A DNA stretch of 64,000 bases from Planktomarina sp. (lineage in GTDB: Bacteria; Pseudomonadota; Alphaproteobacteria; Rhodobacterales; Rhodobacteraceae). The notes beneath the pieces were generated by a model that was not told the origin of the DNA, ran no database searches, and saw nothing but the letters and a program-made list of their open reading frames with translations. Made by a program: the position numbers and the translations under genes. Location of the stretch: assembly GCA_020630015.1 (NCBI GenBank), contig JAHDCF010000011.1, forward strand, positions 1 through 64,000, written 5' to 3'. How positions within the stretch are numbered: position 1 is the first letter of the stretch; every line of letters begins with the position of its first letter. This document shows, in pieces, positions 27,092 through 36,747 of the stretch.

Positions 27092-29991
27092 GCCAGATCA
27101 ACCGATTGAAAGGTGGCCTCGTCAACCGAGGAAATGCGATGTCATTCACTTGGAATGGCAAATCCATGTCGGGGTTTGAAGGTGACACGCTTGCCTCGGC
27201 CCTATTGGCGAACGGTGAACGCCTTGTTGGGCGATCGTTCAAATATCACCGTCCCCGCGGCATCTTTTCCTCTGGCGCGGAAGAACCAAACGCGTTGGTG
27301 CAATTGCGCAAGGGGGCAGCGCAAGAACCCAACACCCGCGCCACCGTTGCCGAATTGTTCGATGGTTTGGAGGCAACATCTCAGAACCACCGGGGCCCGC
27401 TGGCGTGGGATTTGATGAGCGTCACGGATCTGATGGCGCCCTTCTTTGGTGCTGGATTTTATTACAAAACCTTCATGTGGCCCGCAAAACTTTGGGAAAA
27501 GCTTTATGAACCTGCCATCCGTGCCTCAGCCGGATTGGGGCGTTTGTCGAAAAAGCCTGACCCCGATGTGTATGATCATGGGTTTTTGCATTGTGATTTG
27601 TTGATCACGGGTGCCGGACCTGCCGGTTTGGCCGCCGCGATGGTTGCCGCCAAAGCTGGCCTGCGCGTGATTATCGCCGATGAGGACTTTCTCCCTGGTG
27701 GCCGGTTGAACGCTGAAACCTTTGAGGTGGATGGTCAACCGGGCCCATCTTGGGCAGCTGCAAAAGCAGCAGAGTTGGCGGATATGCCCAACGTTCGCTT
27801 CATGACACGGACAACCGTGTATGGGGCATTTGATCACGGTATTTACGGCCTGTTGGAACGAAAAACTGATCACCTTGCCGAAAGCGGTGGTAAACCACGA
27901 CAAATCTTATGGCGTGTTTACACCAAGCGGTCTTTGCTGTGTGCGGGATCCACCGAACGGGCGATTGCATTCGCAAACAATGAGCGACCCGGTGTGATGT
28001 TGGCCGGGGCTGTGCGCGATTATGTGAATAGATACGGCGTGACGCCGGGCCAAAAAGTGGCAGTTTTCACCAATAACGATGACGGCGCGCGCACGGCAGA
28101 CGATCTAAAGGCCCAAGAGGTGGACGTGTCAGCCGTCATCGACACCCGTAAAGGCCAATACGTGGCAGAGGCAAAGGGACGCCGGGGTCTGAAAGCCATC
28201 GTTCTTGGCGATGGATCGGTTGTTGAGGCTGATTGCTTGGCCGTATCTGGTGGCTGGTCCCCCAATGTCCATTTGACGTGCCATCAACGGGGTCGTCCAA
28301 GTTGGAACGACGAAATCGCCGGATTTGTGCCGGGCGGTGAATTGCCACCAGGCATGACAGTCGCGGGTGCGGCCAACGGTGCGATGACACTTGGTGCCGC
28401 ATTGGCCAGTGGCGTTGCTGCCGCCAAAGCGGCCGTGAAAGACCTGACAGGCAAAAGCCCACGTGCGTCGGCCCCCAAAGCCGGGGATGAGACGTACGAA
28501 GTTCAACCCTATTGGGAGGTTCCGAACCTTAAGGGTCGGGCTTGGGTCGATCTGCAAAATGATGTGACAACCAAAGATATCCGTCTGTCCCAGAAAGAGG
28601 GGTTCCGGTCGGTGGAATTGCTGAAGCGATATTCCACTTTGGGTATGGCCACGGACCAAGGCAAAACATCAAACGTTCTGGGCTTGGCTGTTTTGGCCGA
28701 AGCGGCTGGGAAAAGCATTCCCGAAACAGGAACAACCATTTTCCGCCCACCTTATACACCGGTCCCCATGGGGGCCTTTGCAGGCCGCGCCCGCGGACAG
28801 GATTTCCGCCCGGTGCGGAAAACACCTTCGCATAATTGGGCGGCCGAAAATGGGGCCGACTTTGTCGAAGTGGGCATGTGGCTGCGGGCCCAATGGTTCA
28901 AACGCCCCGGCGAAAAGGGTTGGCGTGACAGCGTGGATCGTGAGGTTGAGATGACCCGCAAATCAGTGGGCATCTGTGATGTGACCACACTGGGGAAGAT
29001 CGACATTCAAGGGCGCGATGCAGCTGAGTTTTTGAACCGCATTTATTCCAACCCATTCCTTAAAGTGCCGGTTGGCAAAGTCCGCTATGGCTTGATGCTG
29101 CGTGAAGATGGCATTTGTTACGACGATGGCACCACAGCACGTTTGAGCGAAAATCACTTTGTGATGACCACCACCACAGCCAATGCGGTTCTGGTTTTCC
29201 GCAATATGGAATTCGCACGGCAATGTTTGTGGCCTGATCTGGATGTGCATCTGATCTCAACCACCGATGGTTGGGCGCAGTTTGCTGTCGCAGGGCCAAA
29301 TTCCCGCGCGTTGCTGAGCAAGGTCGTGGATGATTTGGACCTCAGCAACGAAGGTTTCCCGTTTATGGCGTGCAGTGAATGCACGGTCTTTGGTGGGTTC
29401 CCAGCGCGGTTGTTCCGCATCTCTTTCTCGGGCGAGTTGGCGTATGAGATTGCCGTGCCAGCCCGATATGGCGACAGCATGATACGTGGCTTGATGAAAG
29501 CCGGGGAAGAGTTTGACGTAACCCCCTATGGCACAGAAGCCCTTGGTGTGATGCGGATTGAAAAAGGTCACGCGGCGGGTAACGAGTTAAACGGCCAAAC
29601 CACAGCGGCCATGCTGGGTCTGGGCGGTATGGTGTCGAAAAAGAAAGACAGCATCGGTTCAAAGCTTAGCGAACGTGAAGGTATGAACCGCGAAGACGAT
29701 ATGCGCCTGATGGGTTTCCACCCGGTGGATAAAGCCGACAAACTGGATGCCGGTGCGCATTTCCTGACCCAAGGCGATCCAGAGGATATGGCTCATGATC
29801 AAGGATGGATGACGTCTGTCGCCTATTCGCCGGAATTGGGACATTCCATCGGTTTGGGTTTTATCAAGCGCGGTAAAGATCGTGTTGGAGAGGTCGTGCG
29901 GGCCTTTGACCCAGTGCGCGGCAAAGATACAAAAGTGGTGATCACTTCCGCCCATCACATCGATCCAGAGGGGGACCGGCAACGTGGTTAA
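27088..29991 (+). CDS. mgdC: N-methylglutamate dehydrogenase subunit C (SoxA-like)
   Basis: A 967-residue alpha subunit of the sarcosine oxidase type. In order: a small beta-grasp-like segment at residues 10-75 (GDTLASALLANG), an NAD-binding pyridine nucleotide-disulfide-type domain (about 165-470, LLITGAGPAGLAAAMVAAKAG), and a GcvT tetrahydrofolate-binding domain (about 560-960, FSGELAYEIAVPARYG). It transfers the methyl-derived carbon to tetrahydrofolate. Overlaps mgdB by 4 and mgdD by 8 bases, so the subunits are translated in step. Confidence 0.92.
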   Translation: MSQINRLKGGLVNRGNAMSFTWNGKSMSGFEGDTLASALLANGERLVGRSFKYHRPRGIFSSGAEEPNALVQLRKGAAQEPNTRATVAELFDGLEATSQNHRGPLAWDLMSVTDLMAPFFGAGFYYKTFMWPAKLWEKLYEPAIRASAGLGRLSKKPDPDVYDHGFLHCDLLITGAGPAGLAAAMVAAKAGLRVIIADEDFLPGGRLNAETFEVDGQPGPSWAAAKAAELADMPNVRFMTRTTVYGAFDHGIYGLLERKTDHLAESGGKPRQILWRVYTKRSLLCAGSTERAIAFANNERPGVMLAGAVRDYVNRYGVTPGQKVAVFTNNDDGARTADDLKAQEVDVSAVIDTRKGQYVAEAKGRRGLKAIVLGDGSVVEADCLAVSGGWSPNVHLTCHQRGRPSWNDEIAGFVPGGELPPGMTVAGAANGAMTLGAALASGVAAAKAAVKDLTGKSPRASAPKAGDETYEVQPYWEVPNLKGRAWVDLQNDVTTKDIRLSQKEGFRSVELLKRYSTLGMATDQGKTSNVLGLAVLAEAAGKSIPETGTTIFRPPYTPVPMGAFAGRARGQDFRPVRKTPSHNWAAENGADFVEVGMWLRAQWFKRPGEKGWRDSVDREVEMTRKSVGICDVTTLGKIDIQGRDAAEFLNRIYSNPFLKVPVGKVRYGLMLREDGICYDDGTTARLSENHFVMTTTTANAVLVFRNMEFARQCLWPDLDVHLISTTDGWAQFAVAGPNSRALLSKVVDDLDLSNEGFPFMACSECTVFGGFPARLFRISFSGELAYEIAVPARYGDSMIRGLMKAGEEFDVTPYGTEALGVMRIEKGHAAGNELNGQTTAAMLGLGGMVSKKKDSIGSKLSEREGMNREDDMRLMGFHPVDKADKLDAGAHFLTQGDPEDMAHDQGWMTSVAYSPELGHSIGLGFIKRGKDRVGEVVRAFDPVRGKDTKVVITSAHHIDPEGDRQRG

Positions 29992-30547
29992 TCATACTTT
30001 GACACCGACACCGTTCTTGGGTGGATATGATCAATCAATCGGTGGCATTCGCATTCGCGAGCGTCACGATTTGGGCCTGATATCCATGGCAATTCCTTTA
30101 GGCGATGATGCCAAAGTTAAAAAGGCCCTGAAGGCGGCATATGGTGTGGCCGAGCCCAGCGCGACGAAATCCACCGTAAAAGGGGATGTTCGCATCATCA
30201 GGTCCGCCGTCGATCAAATGCTGATGCTGTTTCCCAACGACGCACCAAACCCTGTGCCAGACGTAAAATCAGCCATGAAGGACAGTGTTTGGGTCACCGA
30301 TCAAAGCAATACCTGGGTGGTGTTGGAAGTCTCCGGTGATACCGTGCGTGATGCTTTGGAACGGCTGTGTCCCATTGATTTGCATCCCGATACTTTTGCG
30401 AAAAATGCATCGGCCAGAACTGTGATGGAACATATGGGTGCCTTGATCGTGCGTACCGGCGACAACAGCTTTTTGTTGATGTCGGCCAGTTCATCCGCAG
30501 GATCATTCTTGCATGCGGTCGAAACCTCCGCGAAATACGCAAGCTGA
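29984..30547 (+). CDS. mgdD: N-methylglutamate dehydrogenase subunit D (SoxG-like)
   Basis: A 187-residue protein homologous to the gamma subunit of sarcosine oxidase (GcvT-like fold without catalytic role). The C-terminal segments RLCPIDLHPDTFAKNASARTVMEHM, seen here as CPIDLHPDTF and RTVMEHMGALIVR, are typical. The ORF opens with a GTG-type start at 29984, 8 bases inside mgdC. It completes mgdABCD and is followed by a terminator. Confidence 0.9.
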   Translation: MVNHTLTPTPFLGGYDQSIGGIRIRERHDLGLISMAIPLGDDAKVKKALKAAYGVAEPSATKSTVKGDVRIIRSAVDQMLMLFPNDAPNPVPDVKSAMKDSVWVTDQSNTWVVLEVSGDTVRDALERLCPIDLHPDTFAKNASARTVMEHMGALIVRTGDNSFLLMSASSSAGSFLHAVETSAKYAS

Positions 30548-30561
30548 TTAAAAAGCCAAAA

Positions 30562-30586
30562 AAACCCGGGCTGAACACCCGGGTTT
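30562..30586. terminator. Bidirectional terminator between mgdD and thrS
   Basis: AAACCCGGG (30562-30570) and CCCGGGTTT (30578-30586) form a nine-pair stem with a seven-base loop; T-runs lie on both sides (TTTTT on the plus strand, and the A-rich flank gives T on the minus strand). It serves the convergent mgd operon and thrS. Confidence 0.9.
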
Positions 30587-30593
30587 TTGTGAT

Positions 30594-32540
30594 TTAAGCC
30601 AGATCTGGGGCTTTCGCCTCTGATGTCAGATCTGAAACCACATCTTCCATGTTCAAAACTTGGCTTTGCTTTGATCCCAAGCGACGCATGGAAACAGTGC
30701 GGTTTTCAACCTCTTTCATACCGATGGCCAAGATAACCGGCACCTTTGAAACTGAATGTTCACGCACCTTATAGTTGATCTTTTCGTTTCGGGTGTCTGC
30801 CTCGGCCCGGATGCCATTGGCGCGAAGGGCCGCAACGGTTTCATGCACGAAATCGTCCGCGTCTGACACAATGGAGGCCACGACCACCTGACGCGGGGCC
30901 AGCCATAAGGGCAGGCGGCCGGCGTGTTCTTCGATCAGGATGCCAATAAACCGTTCGAACGATCCCAAACAGGCGCGGTGCAGCATGACGGGGCGATGTT
31001 TGGCGCCGTCTTCGCCGATGTAATTCGCATCCAAACGTTCTGGCAAAACAAAATCAACCTGATGGGTGCCGCATTGCCAATCACGGCCGATCGCATCGGT
31101 TAAAACAAACTCCAGCTTTGGGCCGTAGAAAGCACCTTCGCCGGGGTTCATTTCTGGTTCGATCCCTGCCTTTCGGGTCGCTGCCAAAAGGGCGGATTCT
31201 GCGCGATCCCAAACATCATCTGATCCTGCGCGTTTTTCAGGGCGATCTGAAAACTTCACACGGAAGCTCTCAAACCCAAGGTCTTTGTAAACGCTGGTCA
31301 AATAATCGATGTAAACGGCGGTTTCTTCTTCGATCTGATCTTCGCGGCAAAAAATGTGCCCATCATCTTGGGTAAATCCGCGCACGCGCATAATGCCGTG
31401 CAGCGCGCCTGAGGGTTCATACCGTGCACATGATCCGAATTCGGCCATCCGCAGTGGCAAATCACGATAAGATTTGATCCCCTGATTATAGATTTGAACA
31501 TGGCAGGGGCAGTTCATGGGTTTCAAAGCGTTTACAGCTTTTTCACGGGCATGATCTTCGTCGACTTCAACGATGAACATGTTTTCTTGATATTTTTCCC
31601 AATGGCCTGAGGCCTCCCACAACTTGCGGTCAACCACTTGTGGGGTGTTCACCTCTACATAACCACCCGCGCGTTGTTTGCGGCGCATGTAATCTTGCAG
31701 TTCTGTATAGACGGTCCAACCGTTGGGGTGCCAGAAAATCTGGCCCGGCGCTTCTTCCTGCATATGGAACAGGTCCATTTCGCGGCCCAGCTTGCGGTGG
31801 TCGCGTTTGGCGGCCTCTTCCAACATATGAAGGTGGGCTTTCAGTTTTTCCTTGCCGGTAAAGGCCACACCATAAATGCGCTGCAACATCGCGCGGTCGC
31901 TGTCACCGCGCCAATAGGCACCCGCCACAGACATCAGTTTGAACGCATCGGCTGGCACTTGGCCGGTGTGCTGCAGGTGCGGGCCGCGGCACAGGTCTTG
32001 CCAGTCACCATGCCAGTACATGCGCAGGGGTTCGTCGCCCGGAATGGCGTCGATCAGTTCGACTTTGTAAGGCTCGCCGCGATCTTTGTAATATTGAACG
32101 GCCTTTTCACGGTCCCAAACTTCGGTGGACACGGCATCGCGCTTGTTGATGATTTCTTTCATCTTCTTTTCGATGGTGCCCAGATCTTCGGGGGTAAACG
32201 GCTCAGCCCGGTCAAAGTCATAATACCAGCCGTTTTCGATCACGGGGCCGATGGTCACCTGAACATCAGGCCAGATTTCCTGAACTGCACGGGCCATGAT
32301 GTGCGCCAAATCGTGGCGGATCAGTTCGTTCGCCTGATCTTCGTCTTTCATGGTGTGAATTGCGATGGATGCGTCACCGTCAATCGGCCAAGCCAGATCC
32401 CAATGTTGGCCATCAACTGTTGCGGAAATCGCTTTTTTCGCAAGTGATGGTGCAATATCGGCGGCAACTTCTGCGGCTGTCACGCCAGCTTCGAAATTGC
32501 GGACTGAGTTATCAGGAAGGGTAAGTGAGATTTGGGCCAT
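30594..32540 (-). CDS. thrS: Threonyl-tRNA synthetase
   Basis: A 648-residue class II synthetase of full length. It has the N-terminal TGS domain (about residues 1-60), the editing domain with [11 protein letters not shown] (about 65-225), the catalytic core with [11 protein letters not shown] and FDRAEP-type loops, [13 protein letters not shown], and a C-terminal anticodon-binding domain. It charges tRNA-Thr. ATG at 32538-32540 follows GAGGAG; the upstream extension of the frame has no support. It is a housekeeping gene placed between the methylamine genes and the plus-strand catabolic block, and is convergent with mgdD. Confidence 0.97.
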   Translation of the reverse strand: MAQISLTLPDNSVRNFEAGVTAAEVAADIAPSLAKKAISATVDGQHWDLAWPIDGDASIAIHTMKDEDQANELIRHDLAHIMARAVQEIWPDVQVTIGPVIENGWYYDFDRAEPFTPEDLGTIEKKMKEIINKRDAVSTEVWDREKAVQYYKDRGEPYKVELIDAIPGDEPLRMYWHGDWQDLCRGPHLQHTGQVPADAFKLMSVAGAYWRGDSDRAMLQRIYGVAFTGKEKLKAHLHMLEEAAKRDHRKLGREMDLFHMQEEAPGQIFWHPNGWTVYTELQDYMRRKQRAGGYVEVNTPQVVDRKLWEASGHWEKYQENMFIVEVDEDHAREKAVNALKPMNCPCHVQIYNQGIKSYRDLPLRMAEFGSCARYEPSGALHGIMRVRGFTQDDGHIFCREDQIEEETAVYIDYLTSVYKDLGFESFRVKFSDRPEKRAGSDDVWDRAESALLAATRKAGIEPEMNPGEGAFYGPKLEFVLTDAIGRDWQCGTHQVDFVLPERLDANYIGEDGAKHRPVMLHRACLGSFERFIGILIEEHAGRLPLWLAPRQVVVASIVSDADDFVHETVAALRANGIRAEADTRNEKINYKVREHSVSKVPVILAIGMKEVENRTVSMRRLGSKQSQVLNMEDVVSDLTSEAKAPDLA

Positions 32541-32781
32541 ATCGGCTCTCCTCGTCAGTTTGGCGCCCACGGAACGCCCGGTTGCGGGTTATGTGTTTGA
32601 TGCAGCATATGGCGGCTGTCTTGTCATCGGTCAAGTTACGTTTTTCAGCTGGTTGACCCCACTTGGCAAAAATGAAGCACTGGGTCTTCAATTCAAAATG
32701 CGACTTTACGTAAACCTTGGTGTTTTCATGGGATTAAGGTTAGCGTTTTGGAAATCAAATGATTTGAGTTGAAGGGTGAAT

Positions 32782-33528
32782 ATGTCGTCAGTTCTGCAAA
32801 CCCCATCTGGCCGAAATATCGCCTATGTTCAGACCAAAGGGTCAGGACCCGGAATTGTTTTTCTGGGCGGCTTCATGTCTGACATGGCCGGTACCAAAGC
32901 CGTGCATCTTGAAGAGTGGTGCAAATCCCAAGGGCGGGCGTTTCTGCGATTTGACTATTCAGGTCACGGTGAAAGCTCGGAGGCGTTCACCGATGGGTGT
33001 ATTGGCGATTGGGCGGAAGACGCTTACCAAGCGATCACACAATTGACAGATGGCCCGCAAATTTTGATCGGGTCATCCATGGGGGGCTGGATTTCCCTTT
33101 TGCTGGCGAAGCGCATCCCGCAAAAATTCGCCGGTTTGGTGACAATCGCAGCGGCCCCTGATTTTACAGAAGATGGTTTTTGGGCGTCATTTAACGAAGA
33201 CGCCCGCAAGATGCTGGTGACAGAAGGCGTGGTCAATGTTCCGTCAGATTATGGCGAACCTTATCCGATCACAAAGCGTCTGATCGAAGATGGGCGAAAT
33301 CATCTGGTGCTGCGCAGTCCCTTGAACTTGCCGTTTCCAACACGTTTTCTGCAAGGCGATCTGGACGAAGACGTATCGGTCGAAACAGCGAATGCTTTGT
33401 TTGCCCATGCCAAAGGCGATGATATCCGTCTCGTTTTGTTGAAAAACGCCGATCACCGCTTTTCCGATCCAGAGGCGCTTCAACTAATCGAAGATGCAAC
33501 AAACAATGTGCTTGGTCGCTTGACCTGA
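32782..33528 (+). CDS. Alpha/beta hydrolase
   Basis: A 248-residue alpha/beta hydrolase with nucleophile elbow GSSMGGW, an oxyanion/turn segment DYSGHGES, and a late catalytic pair in QGDLDEDV and NADHRFSD. The overall pattern resembles the ABHD10/BEM46-type serine esterases. ATG at 32782 lies 5 bases after GAAGGG; a GTG two codons upstream is the alternative. The substrate is unknown. It is followed by a YCII gene after 43 bases on the same strand. Confidence 0.82.
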   Translation: MSSVLQTPSGRNIAYVQTKGSGPGIVFLGGFMSDMAGTKAVHLEEWCKSQGRAFLRFDYSGHGESSEAFTDGCIGDWAEDAYQAITQLTDGPQILIGSSMGGWISLLLAKRIPQKFAGLVTIAAAPDFTEDGFWASFNEDARKMLVTEGVVNVPSDYGEPYPITKRLIEDGRNHLVLRSPLNLPFPTRFLQGDLDEDVSVETANALFAHAKGDDIRLVLLKNADHRFSDPEALQLIEDATNNVLGRLT

Positions 33529-33571
33529 TCTGGGGCAGGGTAAAGAAAACCACCAAAAGGGGACCTTCGCC

Positions 33572-33883
33572 ATGGTACAATTTCTGATCACGTATATGGG
33601 GCAACCACAGTTCAACTCTCCTGAAGAAGGGCAGGCCCACATGGGTAAGTGGATGTCATGGATGCAAGGGTTGGGTGATGCTTTGGTGCATCCGGCGACA
33701 CCACTTCCCAAATCGGTCACGGTTGGGCCAGATGGGGTTGGCGATGGTTCTGGCGTCCCAATTTCAGGTTTTTTGATTGTTGAAGCCGCGGATTTGGATG
33801 CCGCAATCGAAATTGCGAAGGGGGATCCCTTTACCGCCCACGCCACGGTGGGCGTGTCAGAAATGATGCAAATGCCGGGATGA
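33572..33883 (+). CDS. YCII-related domain protein
   Basis: A 103-residue protein of the YCII/DGPF superfamily (ferredoxin-like fold), with MVQFLITYMG at the start and GFLIVEAADLDAAIEIAKGDPF near residue 67, seen as VEAADLDAAIEIAKGDPF. Family members are small cytoplasmic proteins with suspected enzymatic or sigma-factor-linked roles. No ECF sigma gene is adjacent. ATG at 33572 has a GGGGA site upstream. Function unassigned. Confidence 0.82.
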   Translation: MVQFLITYMGQPQFNSPEEGQAHMGKWMSWMQGLGDALVHPATPLPKSVTVGPDGVGDGSGVPISGFLIVEAADLDAAIEIAKGDPFTAHATVGVSEMMQMPG

Positions 33884-33958
33884 CGCAGCGAAACCTTTGG
33901 TGAAACCACAGTTATGACGTAACGTCCCCCAAAATTGAAAAAATGGGGAGGGACGGCA

Positions 33959-35302
33959 ATGGCGCTGTCTATGGGACAAAAAGCAGGCTGGGGCCTGGCC
34001 GACATGGGGATTGTCGTCTTTGTGGTGGTCAAACAGCTGCTAATCTTGGCGTTTTTGACGAATTACCTTGGGGTGCCTATTGGCATGGCTGGGGCGGTAA
34101 CCACCGGTATTTTGGTTTTTGACATCATCACGGATCCGATTTTGGGATGGTTGTCGGACCGAACCAACAGCCGATGGGGAAGGCGTGCACCTTGGATGGT
34201 AATTGGTGCCTTGGTTTTGGCTGCAGGCACGATCGGAATTTTTGCAGCCCCCGGCGGAATGAGCCCGATTTCATCTGCTTTGTGGGTTGGTGCCTTCTTC
34301 GTAGTGGCCACCATAGGCTTTACGATGGTTGCAATACCTTATGGGGCGACCGCAGGTGAAATGACCCAAGATCCAAAGGAACGATCAGTCATGACCGCAT
34401 GGCGCATGGCATTTGCCAGTCTGGGGATTTTAATTGGTGGGGCGTTGATCCCCGCCTTGGCTGGCGACAGCAGAGAAGGATTTGCTTTTGCCGCAATGGT
34501 CGTGGCGCCCGTTATGGTTTTGGCCATTTGGGCATCCGTTTTCATCACACGCAAAGCACCGCGGATCAACACACCAAGCTCTATTTCACCGGTGCGAATG
34601 TTATCCCTCGTGTTTGAAAACAAGGCATTTGTGGTTTTGACGCTGCTTTATGGTGTGATGACACTGTCAGTCGCGCTGATTACCGCGGGGCTTCCGTTTG
34701 CAGCGCTTTATCTGATCATGGATGATGGTGCCACGGCCCTTTCTGGAATGGCCGGTGGTCTGGGCGTTTTATCGACAATGTTTGCGATGTTTGTGATTGG
34801 GTCGATCCTCAGCCAAGCATTTTGGGTATACGCGTCCGCCAGATTGTCAAAGAGCGTTGCTTTGGCCTTCGGTTTGGCTTTGTACATCGTGCTTTTGTTT
34901 GGCTTGTATTCCGCTTTGCCAAATACGAACGTCACGATAATTGCCATGTTGTTCGTGATCGCAGGAATGACCAACGGATCATATCAACAGATTCCTTGGG
35001 CGATGTACCCTGATTTGATGGACGTCACCCGTCGCGACACCGGTGAGGCGATTGAGGGTGCATTTTCCGGGCTGTGGTTGTTTGGGCAAAAAGTGGCAAA
35101 CGCTTTGGCCCCACTTTTGTTGGCAGCGATTCTTGGGGGCTATGGCTGGAAAGAAACAACCGAAGGTCGGGTGGATCAGCTGCCAGAGGCCATAACCGCA
35201 CTTCAAGTTTCGATAACTTTGGTGCCCGCAGCAATCTTTGCTGTCGCGATTTTGGCGCTTTTCTTGATCTATCGGCCAATGGCGCGGCGCGTTTTGGGCT
35301 AA
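33959..35302 (+). CDS. MFS transporter, glycoside-pentoside-hexuronide (MelB) type
   Basis: A 447-residue transporter with about twelve transmembrane helices. The MelB-family signature near helix II-III is clear: DIITDPILGWLSDRT followed by NSRWGRRAPW. Such proteins carry sugars or small organic anions in symport with Na+ or H+. ATG at 33959 follows GGGAGGGACGGCA; a TTG eight codons upstream is less likely. A perfect 20-base palindrome starts one base after the stop, and the HisD-family dehydrogenase gene follows, so the two probably share a pathway. Confidence 0.85.
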   Translation: MALSMGQKAGWGLADMGIVVFVVVKQLLILAFLTNYLGVPIGMAGAVTTGILVFDIITDPILGWLSDRTNSRWGRRAPWMVIGALVLAAGTIGIFAAPGGMSPISSALWVGAFFVVATIGFTMVAIPYGATAGEMTQDPKERSVMTAWRMAFASLGILIGGALIPALAGDSREGFAFAAMVVAPVMVLAIWASVFITRKAPRINTPSSISPVRMLSLVFENKAFVVLTLLYGVMTLSVALITAGLPFAALYLIMDDGATALSGMAGGLGVLSTMFAMFVIGSILSQAFWVYASARLSKSVALAFGLALYIVLLFGLYSALPNTNVTIIAMLFVIAGMTNGSYQQIPWAMYPDLMDVTRRDTGEAIEGAFSGLWLFGQKVANALAPLLLAAILGGYGWKETTEGRVDQLPEAITALQVSITLVPAAIFAVAILALFLIYRPMARRVLG

Positions 35303-35322
35303 TTTTGCACACGTGTGCAAAA
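35303..35322. promoter_or_regulatory. Perfect 20-base palindrome before the dehydrogenase operon
   Basis: TTTTGCACACGTGTGCAAAA is a fully self-complementary sequence beginning directly after the transporter stop codon and 60 bases before the dehydrogenase start. With no loop it is a poor RNA hairpin but an ideal dimer-binding operator, for example for a LacI- or GntR-type regulator. The regulator gene is not in the immediate vicinity. Confidence 0.6.
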
Positions 35323-35337
35323 ATACCTTGAGAGACC

Positions 35338-35362
35338 AGCCCCGAGCGCTATGCTTGGGGCT
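35338..35362 (+). terminator. Stem-loop before the dehydrogenase gene, possible terminator or attenuator
   Basis: AGCCCCGAGC (35338-35347) pairs with GCTTGGGGCT (35353-35362), with one G-T pair, around GCTAT. Only a weak T-stretch (GTGTTATT) follows. It may end the transporter transcript or reduce read-through into the next gene. Confidence 0.4.
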
Positions 35363-35382
35363 GTGTTATTATGGGGATCCCG

Positions 35383-36699
35383 ATGGCGGAATATTTGAAG
35401 CGTGGCAAACCGGCCGATGAACGTGCAGAAGACGATGCAAAGGTGCGCGGCATCGTTGAAGGTATCTTGGGTGATATTGAAACCCGCGGTGACGCTGCGG
35501 TGCGTGAATTGTCAGAAAAGTTCGACAACTATACACCCGAACGGTTTGTCCTGACCAACAGTGAAATTGAAGCAGCGATGCAACAAGTTTCCACGCGAGA
35601 GATGGAAGACATCCGTTTCGCACAAGTTCAAATTCGCAACTTTGCTGAGGCGCAACGCGCCTCGATGGTTGATGTGGAAGTGGAAACCATGCCGGGCGTC
35701 ATCCTAGGCCACCGAAATATCCCCGTGAATTCGGTTGGATGTTACGTTCCTGGCGGCAAATTCCCTATGGTTGCTTCGGCCCATATGTCGGTGCTGACGG
35801 CCAAAGTGGCCGGTGTGAAGCGTATCGTGGCCTCAGCCCCGCCGGTGAACGGAAAACCGCACCCCGCGATCGTGGCTGCCATGAAAGAAGGTGGTGCCGA
35901 TGAAATCTTGTGTCTGGGCGGCGTGCAAGCCGTTGGCATGATGGCGCTGGGCACCGAAAGCTTGAAACCCGTGGATATGTTGGTTGGCCCTGGCAACGCC
36001 TTTGTCGCCGAAGCCAAACGACAGCTGTTTGGGCGTGTTGGAATTGATTTGTTTGCTGGCCCGACCGAGACCTGCGTGATCTGCGATGAAACAGTGGATG
36101 CCGAAATGGTTGCGACTGATTTGTTGGGGCAGGCGGAACATGGTTACAATTCCCCCGCTGTGATGATCACAAATTCCCGCAAATTGGCCGAAGAAACCAT
36201 GGCCGAGATTGATCGGATCTTGGAAATCCTGCCAACGGCTGAAACCGCCCGCGTCAGTTGGGACGAATATGGTGAGATCATTTTGTGCAAAGATCACGAT
36301 GAGATGCTGGAGATGTCAGAATTTGTTGCCTCAGAGCACGTGCAAGTCATGACGGATCGGGATGATTGGTATTTGGCCAATATGACCAACTATGGCGCGT
36401 TGTTTTTGGGCCCGCGTACCAATGTTGCCAATGGTGACAAAGTTATTGGAACAAACCACACACTGCCCACCAAAAAGGCCGGGCGTTACACCGGTGGTTT
36501 GTGGGTGGGTAAGTTCATCAAAACCCATTCATACCAAAAGGTCACCACCGATGAGGCGGCGACGTTGGTGGGGGAATACGGCTCTCGCCTTTGTATGTTG
36601 GAAGGCTTTGTCGGACATGCCGAGCAATGTAACGTGCGCGTGCGTCGATATGGTGGTGTCAACGTGCCCTATGGTGAAGGCGCGCCGTACCGCGACTGA
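35383..36699 (+). CDS. HisD-family NAD-dependent dehydrogenase, HpsN-like
   Basis: A 438-residue protein of the histidinol dehydrogenase family. Landmarks are [49 protein letters not shown] (zinc ligands) and the general-base pair in SEHVQVM. No other his genes are near, so it is unlikely to be the histidine enzyme. It resembles HpsN, which oxidises (R)-2,3-dihydroxypropane-1-sulfonate to sulfolactate in roseobacters. ATG at 35383 follows GGGGATCCCG; ATG at 35371 is the alternative. Neighbours are SnoaL, VOC and SDR genes, not the usual sulfonate genes, so the substrate remains open. Confidence 0.8.
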   Translation: MAEYLKRGKPADERAEDDAKVRGIVEGILGDIETRGDAAVRELSEKFDNYTPERFVLTNSEIEAAMQQVSTREMEDIRFAQVQIRNFAEAQRASMVDVEVETMPGVILGHRNIPVNSVGCYVPGGKFPMVASAHMSVLTAKVAGVKRIVASAPPVNGKPHPAIVAAMKEGGADEILCLGGVQAVGMMALGTESLKPVDMLVGPGNAFVAEAKRQLFGRVGIDLFAGPTETCVICDETVDAEMVATDLLGQAEHGYNSPAVMITNSRKLAEETMAEIDRILEILPTAETARVSWDEYGEIILCKDHDEMLEMSEFVASEHVQVMTDRDDWYLANMTNYGALFLGPRTNVANGDKVIGTNHTLPTKKAGRYTGGLWVGKFIKTHSYQKVTTDEAATLVGEYGSRLCMLEGFVGHAEQCNVRVRRYGGVNVPYGEGAPYRD

Positions 36700-36747
36700 T
36701 TTTAATGTCGGCCTTCGGCCGGCTTCATGTGAAGGGTAAGGGGGGCG

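Noticed and set aside
31638-32447. 269-residue plus-strand frame opposite thrS
   Set aside because: Antisense to an essential and fully recognisable gene; composition is that of a shadow frame.
35383-36699. Dehydrogenase as biosynthetic histidinol dehydrogenase (HisD)
   Set aside because: No histidine biosynthesis gene is nearby and the N-terminus and operon partners are those of a catabolic paralogue.
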